Both the position numbers and the translations under genes were made by a program. From a virus: a stretch of DNA of 32,365 nucleotides. The notes beneath the pieces are model-generated. The model saw nothing but the letters and a program-made list of their open reading frames with translations. It was not told the origin of the DNA and did no database searches. Positions 1-8,137 of this stretch are shown here, in pieces; the first letter of the stretch is position 1; each line of letters starts with the position of its first letter. Location: IMG/VR virus record IMGVR_UViG_3300020595_000117, positions 1-32,365 of that record; one strand, 5' to 3'.

Positions 1-539
1 AATGTCTTTAGCCTTGCACCTGCAGGGCGTACCTGAGATACGTCCCACTTAGGAATCTCACCAGCCCAAAGGAGTGCAAGAACTTGACGGAACCCCTTAG
101 CCCACCCTTCCTTACTGTCCTTAACGACAACGACAGACTCACTCTCATACAACTCAGGCACTTCTGGGAGCTTGCTGATGAACTGGCGCTCGACACTGAA
201 CCCGACACCAGTGCCGCAGAGGAGGATGTACATAGCCTCATCAAAGGACTTAGGGTCATCTACGGGTAGGTAGCTACAGTTGTAGCCTGCAGTGTTGTCA
301 CGATCAAGCGCTGGCCCAGCTGTCATCATAGCTCTCATGGAGGGCATGATCTCTTGACCAAGGATAGCCTGCTCAATGTCGTTGATGTAAGAGTTGTCAC
401 CTGTCACACGGCGCACTACGTTATCCATGTAGCGGCTTACTGTCTTACCCCATGACTCACGGCCTTCGCCGTCAAAGTACTTGGCGTAGCGTGACTTGTG
501 AATGAATGCTTGATAGTCTGTTGGTAGTTGATTGCTCAT
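1..539 (-). CDS. Class II (adenosylcobalamin-dependent) ribonucleotide reductase, N-terminal part
   Basis: This would reduce ribonucleotides to deoxyribonucleotides for phage DNA synthesis using coenzyme B12. The gene starts at 539 and runs off the left edge; 179 codons are present. Recognisable RNR segments are the DIEQAILGQEIMPSMRAMM stretch near residues 54-72, the GYNCSYLPV segment carrying a candidate redox cysteine (C88), and LLCGTGVGFSVERQ near 106-119. These match monomeric B12-dependent (NrdJ/RTPR-type) reductases better than class I NrdA. The ATG overlaps the MazG stop codon as ATGA, so the two nucleotide-metabolism genes are probably translationally coupled. Dependence on cobalamin suggests a host that makes or imports B12, as many marine alphaproteobacteria do. 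The C-terminal radical-site and redox cysteines are outside the window, so the class assignment rests on N-terminal similarity. Confidence 0.86.
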   Translation of the reverse strand, partial: MSNQLPTDYQAFIHKSRYAKYFDGEGRESWGKTVSRYMDNVVRRVTGDNSYINDIEQAILGQEIMPSMRAMMTAGPALDRDNTAGYNCSYLPVDDPKSFDEAMYILLCGTGVGFSVERQFISKLPEVPELYESESVVVVKDSKEGWAKGFRQVLALLWAGEIPKWDVSQVRPAGARLKT

Positions 540-895
540 CGGTTGTCACCTGATCCTTTAATAACGCCACGTCTTGCACGGCTGTTTAGTTTGTCCATAT
601 TAGTTTGCAGTACGTCTGTCAGATCACTGTAAAAGTAATTAGCTAGGGCTGTAGCGTAGAACACAACATCTCCTAACTCTTTAACGATGTCTTCCTTATT
701 GATCTTAGTGTTATCCCTACGGTATTTCTTAATCTTCTCAGCTACTTCACCTGCCTCACCAACCAAACCTAAAATGTTTTCAACAAGTCTGTCATCTCCT
801 TCTGTGACAATTTTATCTTCTACCCAATAAGAGTACTCTTGGGTATCAACATTAGTCATAGCAGCAAACGCATCTATATCTTCTTGTGTAATCAT
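536..895 (-). CDS. mazG: MazG-like nucleotide pyrophosphohydrolase
   Basis: The 119-residue protein carries the all-alpha NTP pyrophosphohydrolase signature: LVGEAGEVAEKIKK at about residues 44-57, and KELGDVVFYATALA at about 70-83. The acidic residues of the two helices (ExGE..E and E..D) are the expected metal ligands. The family hydrolyses (d)NTPs or alarmones to monophosphates. Phage members are thought either to recycle host nucleotides or to influence ppGpp; which applies here cannot be told from sequence. Its start overlaps the stop of the upstream small gene as ATGA, and its stop overlaps the RNR start, placing it in a nucleotide-supply cluster. The length is typical of short phage MazG proteins. 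Confidence 0.88.
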   Translation of the reverse strand: MITQEDIDAFAAMTNVDTQEYSYWVEDKIVTEGDDRLVENILGLVGEAGEVAEKIKKYRRDNTKINKEDIVKELGDVVFYATALANYFYSDLTDVLQTNMDKLNSRARRGVIKGSGDNR

Positions 896-1059
896 TGTCT
901 CTCCTTGACGTTTAAGTTCTCAATCTCCACATCATCTACATCATAGATAACATCTGTAATCAAGTCATGAATGTCTTGCTCATGACTGTCTTCGTAGGAT
1001 GATAGTATGTTATTATTCTTATCAACCTTCATAACAAAAGTAACACTAAACTTCTTCAT
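892..1059 (-). CDS. Small acidic hypothetical protein, 55 aa
   Basis: A 55-residue reading frame exactly fills the space between its neighbours. Its ATG (1059-1057) overlaps the upstream stop as ATGA, and its TGA (894-892) overlaps the MazG ATG in the same way. The product begins MKKFSVTFVMKVD and has a very acidic second half (DLITDVIYDVDDVEIENLN), consistent with a small alternating beta/alpha fold. No family is recognised. The perfect stop-start coupling on both sides is the main reason to believe it is translated. Confidence 0.7.
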   Translation of the reverse strand: MKKFSVTFVMKVDKNNNILSSYEDSHEQDIHDLITDVIYDVDDVEIENLNVKERQ

Positions 1060-1409
1060 GCGCTTCCCTGTGTCTTAGACCAGCGTGTAAGTGTAACTAC
1101 ATTATCCTCTACTTCATACGCTGTAGCTTCTGCTTGCTCTTGTTCTGCTTCTGCATACTGATCGGGAAACATCTCTTGAATAATACCCTGCCGTAGATCT
1201 GCAAAGTCTTCCCAAGCATCAGGGTAAAGCTCTAAGAACTGCTGTGCTGCAGACATAGTGAGTGCCTCATCAAGAGCAGCCCTCATGCCATCCTCTGAAC
1301 CAGCCGAACCAAAGACCATGCCAGTCTTGATACTGCCAGTCCACTCACCGTCCTCAACGACAGGAGATAATACAATAGCTACGTCACCAGGTTTAATCTC
1401 ATAAGCCAC
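1056..1409 (-). CDS. Hypothetical phage protein, 117 aa
   Basis: The product starts MAYEIKPGDVAIVLSP, reads as a short beta-rich N-terminal segment, and continues into an acidic, glutamine- and alanine-rich helical region near residues 85-100. No catalytic motif is recognised. The start shares one base with the stop of the endonuclease I gene, and the stop overlaps the next small gene as ATGA, so it belongs to the same transcription unit as the endonuclease and MazG genes. The function is unknown. Confidence 0.75.
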   Translation of the reverse strand: MAYEIKPGDVAIVLSPVVEDGEWTGSIKTGMVFGSAGSEDGMRAALDEALTMSAAQQFLELYPDAWEDFADLRQGIIQEMFPDQYAEAEQEQAEATAYEVEDNVVTLTRWSKTQGSA

Positions 1410-1837
1410 TACTCTCTCCTCTTAACTTTGACACGTTGCTCTTTCATTCGCTTGCCTTTCTCTTTGAGCCACTCTTCTGGTATCACACGATTAGCCCAGA
1501 GGAAACCCTTTTGATCGCACCAATCGCAGTACCTACTCTTGGCTCCTTTGTAAAGCCTTGAATTAGCATTACTAAATACAAAACGAATATCTAGTGTAGG
1601 ATGCTGACGCTGTATCTCTATATGTTTACGTCTATCTGCAGCAGAAAACAACCCCTTCAGCTCAATAATAATACCATTATCTAGCTCAAAGTCTGGTGTG
1701 TATGTACGATACTTTAGATCCTCCCACTCTATCTTTAGCTTTTCATAGGCTACAATCTTCTGCCTATCCTTGAGGTATGCAGCGGCCTCAACTTCAAGGC
1801 CACTGCGATATGTGCGAGAGTTATGCTTTCTAGGCAT
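1409..1837 (-). CDS. T7 endonuclease I-like Holliday junction resolvase
   Basis: The 142-residue product closely resembles phage T7 gp3, a dimeric PD-(D/E)XK enzyme that resolves four-way junctions and branched DNA before packaging. The catalytic set is complete: E15 in SGLE, D49 in YTPDF, and E59 and K61 in IIIELKG. The C-terminal LDIRFVFSNANSRLYKG segment and the VIPEEWLKE motif also follow the T7 family. The length matches T7 gp3 (149 aa). The start lies 8 nt inside the end of the Cas4-like nuclease gene, indicating coupled translation of two recombination nucleases. It probably debranches replicative concatemers. Confidence 0.93.
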   Translation of the reverse strand: MPRKHNSRTYRSGLEVEAAAYLKDRQKIVAYEKLKIEWEDLKYRTYTPDFELDNGIIIELKGLFSAADRRKHIEIQRQHPTLDIRFVFSNANSRLYKGAKSRYCDWCDQKGFLWANRVIPEEWLKEKGKRMKEQRVKVKRRE

Positions 1838-2699
1838 CTACATACTCAGGTGCAATGTAAGTGTAGTCCACAAGTTGCGGGTTTTTGGATTTACTTGGGA
1901 TGCTTGGGCGTGTCTCAAAGTTGTCATGACACTTATGTTTAAAGCTACAGAATTTACAGTCATCAGGTAGCACCCAGTTGCCTGTCTTCTTACGGTAGAA
2001 GGATTCCTCTACAGGCTCAAAGCAACGCTCAAACGGTTCATCGTTATCAATGTAGTCTACGGTAGCTTGAATGTCGGCTAGAACTGCCTCCTTGTCTACA
2101 TCCTCAGAGGCGTCCACATACTTGAATTGACCATTTGCTTTGTTGACTACCCACCAGCCACCTACATCCTTTCCAGCGGCCTCTGCGTAGCCCACAAGCT
2201 GTGCTACATAGCCAAAGCCATCCTTGTAGGCGAGTGAACCAAAGGATGCAAACTTGTTATCATAGGACCAAGGCGAGGCAGACTTAACATCGTCAATGCG
2301 CCCATCCATCTCCATGTCATACTCACCCTTGATCTCCTGACCATGAGGTAGCTTGAGAGTAACACGCTTGTTATCCTCAAACTCTATGCCTGCTGAACGT
2401 AGGATACCCTTAAACACAGCCTCAACTATATCGCCAAGGATCATGTTCATCAGGAAGTGTGGAGGGAAAGGTGTCTTGTCTTCTGGGTCATTCTTGTCAA
2501 ACCATAGCTGACACTTAGGCCTACCGATATTAGACATCCGTAAGCGAAAATCATCACGAGGACCACCTGAGAATTGCTTATACAAAGCAGCCTCAACATC
2601 GGAGGCGACTTGTTTAGCCACCTCCTCTGTCATAGTAGTCTCACCAGCCATAGCCTTCTGCAAGAAAGAGAAAACAGCTATCTCTGCAGGATGAGTCAT
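1830..2699 (-). CDS. Cas4/RecB-like PD-(D/E)XK exonuclease with a probable Fe-S cluster
   Basis: The 289-residue protein has the core of a PD-(D/E)XK nuclease, with GEYD at about 125-128 followed by IDDVKSAS at about 135-142 (D128, D137, K139 as metal and catalytic residues). One cysteine lies upstream (C63 in GRPKCQLW) and three lie near the C terminus (C248, C251, C257 in DDCKFCSFKHKC). This C...CxxCx5C arrangement is that of Cas4/AddB-type nucleases carrying a 4Fe-4S cluster. Such phage enzymes usually resect DNA ends for recombination. No CRISPR genes are nearby, so a recombination role is more likely than spacer acquisition. It sits between a 292-residue unknown protein and endonuclease I. 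Confidence 0.82.
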   Translation of the reverse strand: MTHPAEIAVFSFLQKAMAGETTMTEEVAKQVASDVEAALYKQFSGGPRDDFRLRMSNIGRPKCQLWFDKNDPEDKTPFPPHFLMNMILGDIVEAVFKGILRSAGIEFEDNKRVTLKLPHGQEIKGEYDMEMDGRIDDVKSASPWSYDNKFASFGSLAYKDGFGYVAQLVGYAEAAGKDVGGWWVVNKANGQFKYVDASEDVDKEAVLADIQATVDYIDNDEPFERCFEPVEESFYRKKTGNWVLPDDCKFCSFKHKCHDNFETRPSIPSKSKNPQLVDYTYIAPEYVDA

Positions 2700-3577
2700 T
2701 AGTATGGTGCCTCTTCTACATCAATAATAGAACCTACAAGTGCTGCATCTTCCTTGCTCATACTTGTATTGGAACGCTCAATGTGTAGATCCATGATCTT
2801 ACCATTTGAGTAGCTGACATAATCCAAGAAGTCTGAAGCTACTTTCCTCATAGCTGCAGTGTCTTCGTCTGACTCCTGTACAATCTCTCCTACAGAAGAA
2901 GTAATGTAGCCATAGATAGCACCTGTAGGAATAGAAGCCTCTGCACCACTAAGGATAACCTTAGCCATGTGAGTTTTGACGTTCTTGCGCTCAATAGCTT
3001 TTTCAGTAGCTGCAAGGCTCTTGAGGCTATCGTTATTTTTAACATCCATAACGAATGGGATATCAACATACTCACCAGCAGTAGGTTGTCCTGCATCATC
3101 AAGAGGAGCTTTAACTGTAAGTGTACCCATGAAGATCTTCACACGTTTAGCTGAGCGAATAATCTCCTTAGTAGCTTCAGGTAGTGCGTTCCAATCCTGA
3201 ATGTAACCAGAGGGACGGCCTAAGTTAAAGCCACCAGTGCTATCCTTTAAGTCGCTGTAAGTAGAACGACTCATAACGGACTTCTCCATCTCATTAGATG
3301 AAGCATTCCACCGCTGAAACTGAAAGCGATGCGTGATTATACGAACCTCTACGCTTTTTGCATAGAAGACATTATCACCAAGTGTGATCTTGTAAGACCC
3401 AACAGGTACAACGTCTGTCTTGATCTTCTCACCACCAAATTCTTTCTCGCCTTTAATGGCTGTACTCAACACGTTAACACGAGCCAGAGAAGATCGTGAT
3501 TGTGTCTGTGGTCTAGGTTCACCTATTAGCTCTGCTAATGGGTCTACCCAACCTGTTGTTGCTAGTTCTGTACTCAT
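2699..3577 (-). CDS. Hypothetical replication-module protein, 292 aa
   Basis: The ATG at 3577 is preferred because AAGGA lies about 8 nt upstream; an in-frame TTG at 3601 is less likely. The product begins MSTELATTGWVDPLAEL, has a beta-rich centre (EVRIITHRFQFQRW and KIFMGTLTVKAP) and ends in an acidic tail (VGSIIDVEEAPY). No enzymatic motif is seen. It lies directly between DNA polymerase and the Cas4-like nuclease, and its stop shares one base with the nuclease start. In many phages this position is held by a single-strand DNA-binding or recombination mediator protein. The acidic C terminus would fit that idea, but this is an inference from context. Confidence 0.8.
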   Translation of the reverse strand: MSTELATTGWVDPLAELIGEPRPQTQSRSSLARVNVLSTAIKGEKEFGGEKIKTDVVPVGSYKITLGDNVFYAKSVEVRIITHRFQFQRWNASSNEMEKSVMSRSTYSDLKDSTGGFNLGRPSGYIQDWNALPEATKEIIRSAKRVKIFMGTLTVKAPLDDAGQPTAGEYVDIPFVMDVKNNDSLKSLAATEKAIERKNVKTHMAKVILSGAEASIPTGAIYGYITSSVGEIVQESDEDTAAMRKVASDFLDYVSYSNGKIMDLHIERSNTSMSKEDAALVGSIIDVEEAPY

Positions 3578-3620
3578 CTGTATATCCTTTACTACAGTCA
3601 AAAAGAGTCTTAGTTATACC

Positions 3621-5669
3621 TCATACGTCTCTTACGTCAAGCCAATTCGGCCCGATTTTAGATTCTAATAATAGAGGCACATTCATTTTTACGTTATAGG
3701 CTTTCTCAATTAAGTCTGTCAAGCCCTCATTCATGTCTTCTATAATACTTAACACTGTCTCCTTCTCCTCTGGGTGAATGTCTATAACCGTTGAGTCGTG
3801 AACAGTATTCACTAAGCAAGATTGTAGCCCCTTCAACCGCTCCTCCAGTTCAATTAGCACAACAGGAACAACATCACCAGTAGCAAAACCCTGCACTGGA
3901 TAGTTCTTAATCATGGTGAAGTGTGATACACCACCACGAGCGTTGCGCTTAACATCAGGGAATGCGTACTGCCGCCCTGACACATTAGTAATCTTGTTAA
4001 ACCGTACAGCTTCATCAGCTAAGTTCTTGTGCCAGTTAGCTACACCCTGATACTTCTCATTGAAGTGGATGTAGTAGGCTTCCTCTGCCTTAGATCTGCC
4101 ATAACCTGTAGCACCAAAGAGAGGTGCAAAGGTATGAGCCTTGGCTTCCTGACGTGACGTAGGCTGTCCTGCATCAGAGATAACCTGTGCAGTATAGCTG
4201 TGTACGTCAAAGCCCGTGTTGATCTCTTCCATAGCAACTTCATCCTGAGCCAAGTATGCAGCCGTTCTAAATTCAAGTTGAGCAAAGTCAGCCTCACAGA
4301 TGTAGCCGCCATCCCAGCGAGACACAAACACTTTCTTTACGGGAAACGTCCCGCCTCTTGGCATGTTTTGCATGTTGGGGTTTCTTCCAGAAAATCTACC
4401 TGTACTGGTAATATGCTGAGTGAGTCCCACATGCAGGAATCCGTCTGACTTGGTGAAGGTGTCGATACCTTCCACAAAACTAGAGAGGTAGCTACTAACA
4501 GCAGAAAGACGCTTAAGGTCAGTAAGAAACTCAACAGCAGCATCCATATTGTTCGTTTTAGCAGTTCCCACAAGTACATCTAAGTTATCCTTCCCTGTAC
4601 TAAACCCGTTAGCACTTACCCACTTCTTGCTTGGCGCACCAAAGCCTAGACCAGCTATATGATTAAGCTCTTTCAAGCCGTAGCCACGAGCATCACAGTC
4701 CTTACACTTGTTAGGTTTAGCAAACTTAGTGCCATCCTTTTTGATCTTGTAAGTCTTACCTGTACCCTCACATGTAGGACAGGTAAAAGCTTTTGTACGT
4801 TTTATGATAGTACTGTTAGCTTCTACAGCCTGCTTAAACTCCTTCTTGTCACGCACATGCTCAAACAAGTCAGCCCACTCTTTCTTGTTGTTAACCTTAC
4901 GAGAGAAGACCACCTGAGACATCTGCTCTGGTGAGTTAAGATTGATAGGTGTGTCACCCATTATCTCACGCACCTTATGCTGTAGCCGATCCTCAATGTC
5001 TGCCTTCTCACGTTCAAACTGTAAGCGTACATCATCTAAGGCTGTACGATCCACCCTGATTCCTGACATGTACATTCGGGTAAGGGTTTGACAGGTTCTG
5101 AAGGTAACGTCTCTAACGGTGTGTAGACTGGCTGAATCGGGTTCACCGTAGTCTGCCTCAATGCTGTGGAACAACTCACGAGTTGTGTCGAGATCGCACC
5201 TAAGATAAAAGCAAAGCTCACTGAGAGGAATCTCATTTGTATTATACCCTTCCTTAAAGTAACGCTTAAGGGTGTCATCCTTCTGAGCGTTAAGGTTGCG
5301 TCTCTCTGCACATGCTTCTAAGCTTAACGGCTCCTTCTGACCACGCAGTAGAATATACTCTGCAAGCATGGTGTCATAGATAGGCCCGTCATACTTAAAG
5401 CCACATTCCCATAGCCACATCAGATCGTGCTGCGCATTGTGCATGATGAGAAGAGTAGTCATGTCTAAGATTTGTTGAATTAGCTTACGCCCAGCACCAC
5501 TAGTGTCTTTCTTCTCAACGTGATCTAATGTTACAATATGTAACTCTTCGTGATTATCTGCGTTCTGCATACCGACTTGCACAAGGAAGTTACCCTCCTC
5601 ATATGGGTCTAGGTGTAGCTTATCCCTACGCCTGTTTGTTGTGTTCTCAACGTCTAGTACAAGTCTCAT
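3621..5669 (-). CDS. Family A DNA polymerase with a DnaJ-like zinc finger insertion
   Basis: This is the replicative polymerase, 682 aa. The 3'-5' exonuclease domain has LVLDVENT (D6, E8), HNAQHDL (D82) and the YLRCDLD motif near 155-161. The polymerase domain shows motif A (EADFAQLEFR, D461), motif B (RQEAKAHTFAPLFG, R506/K510/F514/F518) and motif C (NTVHDST, D625). Between the domains, residues 297-325 hold CPTCEGTGK and CKDCDARGY, a DnaJ-type zinc finger with two CxxC pairs. That insertion is the hallmark of HMO-2011-type marine phages. The residue equivalent to E. coli Pol I F762 is Phe (F514), and Y766 is also replaced by Phe (F518). The start at 5669 has a GGAGAGAGAG ribosome-binding site. 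Confidence 0.96.
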   Translation of the reverse strand: MRLVLDVENTTNRRRDKLHLDPYEEGNFLVQVGMQNADNHEELHIVTLDHVEKKDTSGAGRKLIQQILDMTTLLIMHNAQHDLMWLWECGFKYDGPIYDTMLAEYILLRGQKEPLSLEACAERRNLNAQKDDTLKRYFKEGYNTNEIPLSELCFYLRCDLDTTRELFHSIEADYGEPDSASLHTVRDVTFRTCQTLTRMYMSGIRVDRTALDDVRLQFEREKADIEDRLQHKVREIMGDTPINLNSPEQMSQVVFSRKVNNKKEWADLFEHVRDKKEFKQAVEANSTIIKRTKAFTCPTCEGTGKTYKIKKDGTKFAKPNKCKDCDARGYGLKELNHIAGLGFGAPSKKWVSANGFSTGKDNLDVLVGTAKTNNMDAAVEFLTDLKRLSAVSSYLSSFVEGIDTFTKSDGFLHVGLTQHITSTGRFSGRNPNMQNMPRGGTFPVKKVFVSRWDGGYICEADFAQLEFRTAAYLAQDEVAMEEINTGFDVHSYTAQVISDAGQPTSRQEAKAHTFAPLFGATGYGRSKAEEAYYIHFNEKYQGVANWHKNLADEAVRFNKITNVSGRQYAFPDVKRNARGGVSHFTMIKNYPVQGFATGDVVPVVLIELEERLKGLQSCLVNTVHDSTVIDIHPEEKETVLSIIEDMNEGLTDLIEKAYNVKMNVPLLLESKIGPNWLDVRDV

Positions 5670-5680
5670 CTCTCTCTCCT

Positions 5681-6907
5681 CTAGGCTTGATATAGTGATC
5701 TCGCCCCGTCTAACTCACAGTGTACTACACCGTGCCAACCACCCTTAAGCTTATTCTTAGCTATATTCAAGTGCCGTTGTGTATCTTCTTCATCAGCACC
5801 CTCAACAATGGGGTTCTTAGAGATCAGAACCATAAGGTCTGCCTCTGCTGCTTTACCTGTCTTACTGCCTTCCATCATGGATTGGTCTACATATACCTTA
5901 CCCTCTGCTACAGCACTCAGCTGTGACATCCATACAACACAACAGTTGTATTGCTTGGCAATGTTACGAGCATAGATAGCCGCATCTTTTAGGTACACAT
6001 CGGACTTATCGCTAGTCTTACTGGCAAACTTATCACCCATATCCAGGATCAGTATGTCGGGACGCTCTTGCTTAACCAGAGACTCAACCCACTGCATATC
6101 CTTGTTGGTGCTGTCCTTGATGCGAATGTTCTTCCTGACAGGTTCATAGCGGCTACGAGCAAGGGCTACGTTAGCCTTAACCTCATCCATGGACATGTTA
6201 GAGGCGGCACTCAAGTAACGTGCTCCTACACGCTCATACGCTTCCTCATTACATAGCACAACACACTTAGCGCCTTGGTGCGCCCAACCCTCAGGTCCAG
6301 CAATGAGAGAAGCATGGAAGGATGTCTTACCTGTGTTAGGACGTGCGCCTACCAACAGTAAGTGACCACCACTGACACCCTCTACCTTGCGGCGTAGGCT
6401 AGGGATATTAAACTTCCATTGTGTCTGTAGATCGTTTGCCTTGAGTAGTGTGTCGATGCTGATGTCTTCCCACTCAATACGAAGGTTGGGGGTGAAGTCA
6501 TCCTTGTAGTTCTCAAGCATACGTCTGAGAGGCTCTAGGCTGGTCTGTGTGCCGTTAACGAAGTCAAAGCCTAGGTTGGCTACCTGCTCACCTACATACT
6601 GCTGAAACATACTGCCAAGTACGTCTGTAGCGATATCCTCTTTGATAGTGTCTTCTTTATTTATCTTGCGAAAGAGATCTTCATAGGCAGTTTTAGTAGC
6701 GGTTGTCATCGTCTGGTTCTGTGAGTAGAACAAAGCCTCTAGGTCTGACGTGTTTAGATCACCCTCATATTTACGCATAGCAGCATCTAGTGCCTGCTTG
6801 ATCTTGCGTACATCCTTAGTGAAGATCTTATCAGGGCAGCGAATGCCCTTGTGTTGTTCATAGAAGTCACGGTTAAGTAACGTCTTAATTAGTGCCAGTT
6901 CCATCAT
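5681..6907 (-). CDS. Replicative DnaB-like DNA helicase
   Basis: The 408-residue protein has a RecA-fold C-terminal motor. It shows Walker A GARPNTGKT at residues 187-195, the catalytic glutamate region NEEAYERVGAR near 220-230, and Walker B ILILD at 285-289. It ends with KNKLKGGWHG, an arginine/lysine-finger-like region typical of SF4 helicases. The N-terminal 150 residues are helical and resemble a DnaB-type N domain rather than a primase. Primase is encoded separately (9341-10126), unlike the fused T7 gp4. The gene lies 11 nt upstream of DNA polymerase, so the replisome proteins are co-transcribed. The start at 6907 has GGAGAG about 7 nt upstream; a second ATG follows immediately. Confidence 0.92.
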   Translation of the reverse strand: MMELALIKTLLNRDFYEQHKGIRCPDKIFTKDVRKIKQALDAAMRKYEGDLNTSDLEALFYSQNQTMTTATKTAYEDLFRKINKEDTIKEDIATDVLGSMFQQYVGEQVANLGFDFVNGTQTSLEPLRRMLENYKDDFTPNLRIEWEDISIDTLLKANDLQTQWKFNIPSLRRKVEGVSGGHLLLVGARPNTGKTSFHASLIAGPEGWAHQGAKCVVLCNEEAYERVGARYLSAASNMSMDEVKANVALARSRYEPVRKNIRIKDSTNKDMQWVESLVKQERPDILILDMGDKFASKTSDKSDVYLKDAAIYARNIAKQYNCCVVWMSQLSAVAEGKVYVDQSMMEGSKTGKAAEADLMVLISKNPIVEGADEEDTQRHLNIAKNKLKGGWHGVVHCELDGARSLYQA

Positions 6908-7097
6908 TGTCTTTCTCTCCTACAAAGATACGATATAATACTTCCAGTGCAATCAAAGGCCACAGGAAAGCAAACTTGATAGGGCCAGAGTTATCCATCT
7001 CCTCATCCTCTGGCTCTACCATATGGTATAGTAAGGGTAGGGCTAACACATACATTGCGAATACGCCAGCGAAAAACCCTTGTCCTAGTTCATTCAT
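6885..7097 (-). CDS. Small two-helix membrane protein, 70 aa
   Basis: The product has two hydrophobic stretches: FFAGVFAMYVLALPLLYHMV (about residues 8-27) and FAFLWPLIALEVLYRIFV (about 43-60). They are separated by an acidic loop (EPEDEEMDN), and the tail is charged. This predicts an inner-membrane hairpin protein. Its end overlaps the helicase start by 23 nt, and its start overlaps the preceding stop as ATGA. The location among replication genes argues against a classical holin; a membrane anchor or a superinfection or host-takeover factor is possible. No family is recognised. Confidence 0.72.
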   Translation of the reverse strand: MNELGQGFFAGVFAMYVLALPLLYHMVEPEDEEMDNSGPIKFAFLWPLIALEVLYRIFVGEKDNDGTGTN

Positions 7098-7336
7098 ACT
7101 TGTGGCCTCTCAAATGATATGTAGAAAGCCCCTTCTTTACTGTTGTATGCTGCCATAATATCAATGAGTTGCTGATGGCTCATGATAACCATCTGGTAAC
7201 AGTCCATGTCTGGTTCAAACTGTCGGATATATACATCACCATCATCACCTAAGATGACTTCCACATCCTCGTGCATGTCATCCTGGTCTAGGGTTGTGAT
7301 TACAGCAGCGTCTGATTCAAACTCAACTGTGTACAT
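7094..7336 (-). CDS. Acidic hypothetical protein, 80 aa
   Basis: The product begins MYTVEFESDAAVITTLDQDD and is strongly acidic in its first half (HEDVEVILGDDGDVYIRQFEPDMD), with a likely all-beta core and a helical segment near residues 50-65. No cysteine cluster or catalytic motif is seen. Its stop overlaps the membrane-protein start as ATGA, and its own start lies 14 nt inside the 42-residue gene upstream. The function is unknown. Confidence 0.7.
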   Translation of the reverse strand: MYTVEFESDAAVITTLDQDDMHEDVEVILGDDGDVYIRQFEPDMDCYQMVIMSHQQLIDIMAAYNSKEGAFYISFERPQV

Positions 7337-7451
7337 CAGGTTGCTCCGCTACAAGAATGTTAACGTGAGCTACGTTACCTTCCACACGGGTGATGACATA
7401 CTCAAGCCCTGCCTTGGTTAGTAACAAACGTAATTGACCTATAGGTATCAT
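7323..7451 (-). CDS. Small hypothetical protein, 42 aa
   Basis: A 42-codon frame begins with an ATG at 7451 that overlaps the DUF3310 gene stop as ATGA, and it overlaps the next gene by 14 nt. The product starts MIPIGQLRLLLTKAGLEY and ends HVNILVAEQPDVHS, giving a helix followed by two probable beta strands. It fills a gap that would otherwise be empty in a tightly packed operon. The family is unknown. Confidence 0.6.
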   Translation of the reverse strand: MIPIGQLRLLLTKAGLEYVITRVEGNVAHVNILVAEQPDVHS

Positions 7452-7768
7452 GTCTTATCCTTTCCATCTAGCTTTATCAGACGATCCAAGTACCACTGTG
7501 ACTTGAGTAGATCCTCTTGTTTGTTCTTGTAACGCCAGCGGTGTAGGTACTTAGCTATGTTACCACGCAGGTAGCCTATGTATTCCTCTGTGGTGAGGAA
7601 GTCTTCAATGTAGTCAATGCACTCAATGCTACCCTTACCATAGTGCGCTGGGTTGTTGACATTATCCGCTGCCGTAACAGGCGGTTCTATTCTATTATGC
7701 TCAGCCAATACACTCTCCTTAAAGTCCTGGTTCTCTTTCATCAAACGTTTCCATTCACTACGAATCAT
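7448..7768 (-). CDS. DUF3310-family protein, 106 aa
   Basis: The central and C-terminal part (VNNPAHYGKGSIECIDYIED followed by YLRGNIAKYLHRWRYKNKQ) is the DUF3310 signature found in many phages, including the C-terminal part of T7 gp1.7, a nucleotide kinase. Whether this short version has kinase activity is unknown; no P-loop is visible. The ATG at 7768 is chosen over the in-frame ATG 27 nt upstream because it overlaps the upstream stop as ATGA and has GGAGGAAG directly in front. Confidence 0.82.
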   Translation of the reverse strand: MIRSEWKRLMKENQDFKESVLAEHNRIEPPVTAADNVNNPAHYGKGSIECIDYIEDFLTTEEYIGYLRGNIAKYLHRWRYKNKQEDLLKSQWYLDRLIKLDGKDKT

Positions 7769-7947
7769 TCTTCCTCCAGACAGAAGCCACACCATGTGTC
7801 CTTGCTTGCATTACCACAGCTGACACACTTGCGCCACTTATTCTTTTCATCACGTTCTTGGGATGCCTTACGTTCCTCTGGTGTCATAGGTCTTATGTCA
7901 CTAAAGTCTGCCTCTAAAGGCCACTCATTGTCTGTCACGGAGTACAT
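7765..7947 (-). CDS. Small zinc-ribbon-like protein, 60 aa
   Basis: The C terminus has two CxxC pairs ([20 protein letters not shown]), a compact zinc-ribbon arrangement, after a charged middle segment ([19 protein letters not shown]). The start is uncertain. The ATG at 7947 overlaps the upstream gene by 23 nt, whereas a longer frame reaching 8004 would overlap it by 80 nt and add an unlikely Ser/Cys-rich leader. It may be a nucleic-acid- or protein-binding adaptor. The stop overlaps the DUF3310 start. Confidence 0.62.
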   Translation of the reverse strand: MYSVTDNEWPLEADFSDIRPMTPEERKASQERDEKNKWRKCVSCGNASKDTWCGFCLEEE

Positions 7948-8137
7948 CCTCATACTTGTTGAACAACTGCTCAAACTTCCACTGGTACACTTGCTGCATA
8001 CCAAGCAGGGCGTTCATCAGTTCGTCTTGTGTAGGCTCACGTTCACCGTCACCTATCTGTTTGAACACTACCTGTAGGTCATCGCATACATGCCAGCAGT
8101 CCATTATCATTTGCTCTAAGTCATACAGTTTAGTCAT
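7925..8137 (-). CDS. Small helical hypothetical protein, 70 aa
   Basis: The ATG at 8137 is preferred over the one at 8143 because GGAGG lies 6 nt upstream of it but directly abuts the other. The product ([17 protein letters not shown]...) appears entirely helical, with heptad-like spacing in [20 protein letters not shown] near residues 40-60. It overlaps the thyX end by 8 nt. No family is recognised with confidence. Confidence 0.72.
   Translation of the reverse strand: MTKLYDLEQMIMDCWHVCDDLQVVFKQIGDGEREPTQDELMNALLGMQQVYQWKFEQLFNKYEDVLRDRQ

Noticed and set aside
3420-3668. Plus-strand frames inside the early block
   Set aside because: They are shadows of minus-strand genes with strong protein motifs; none has a distinct signal.
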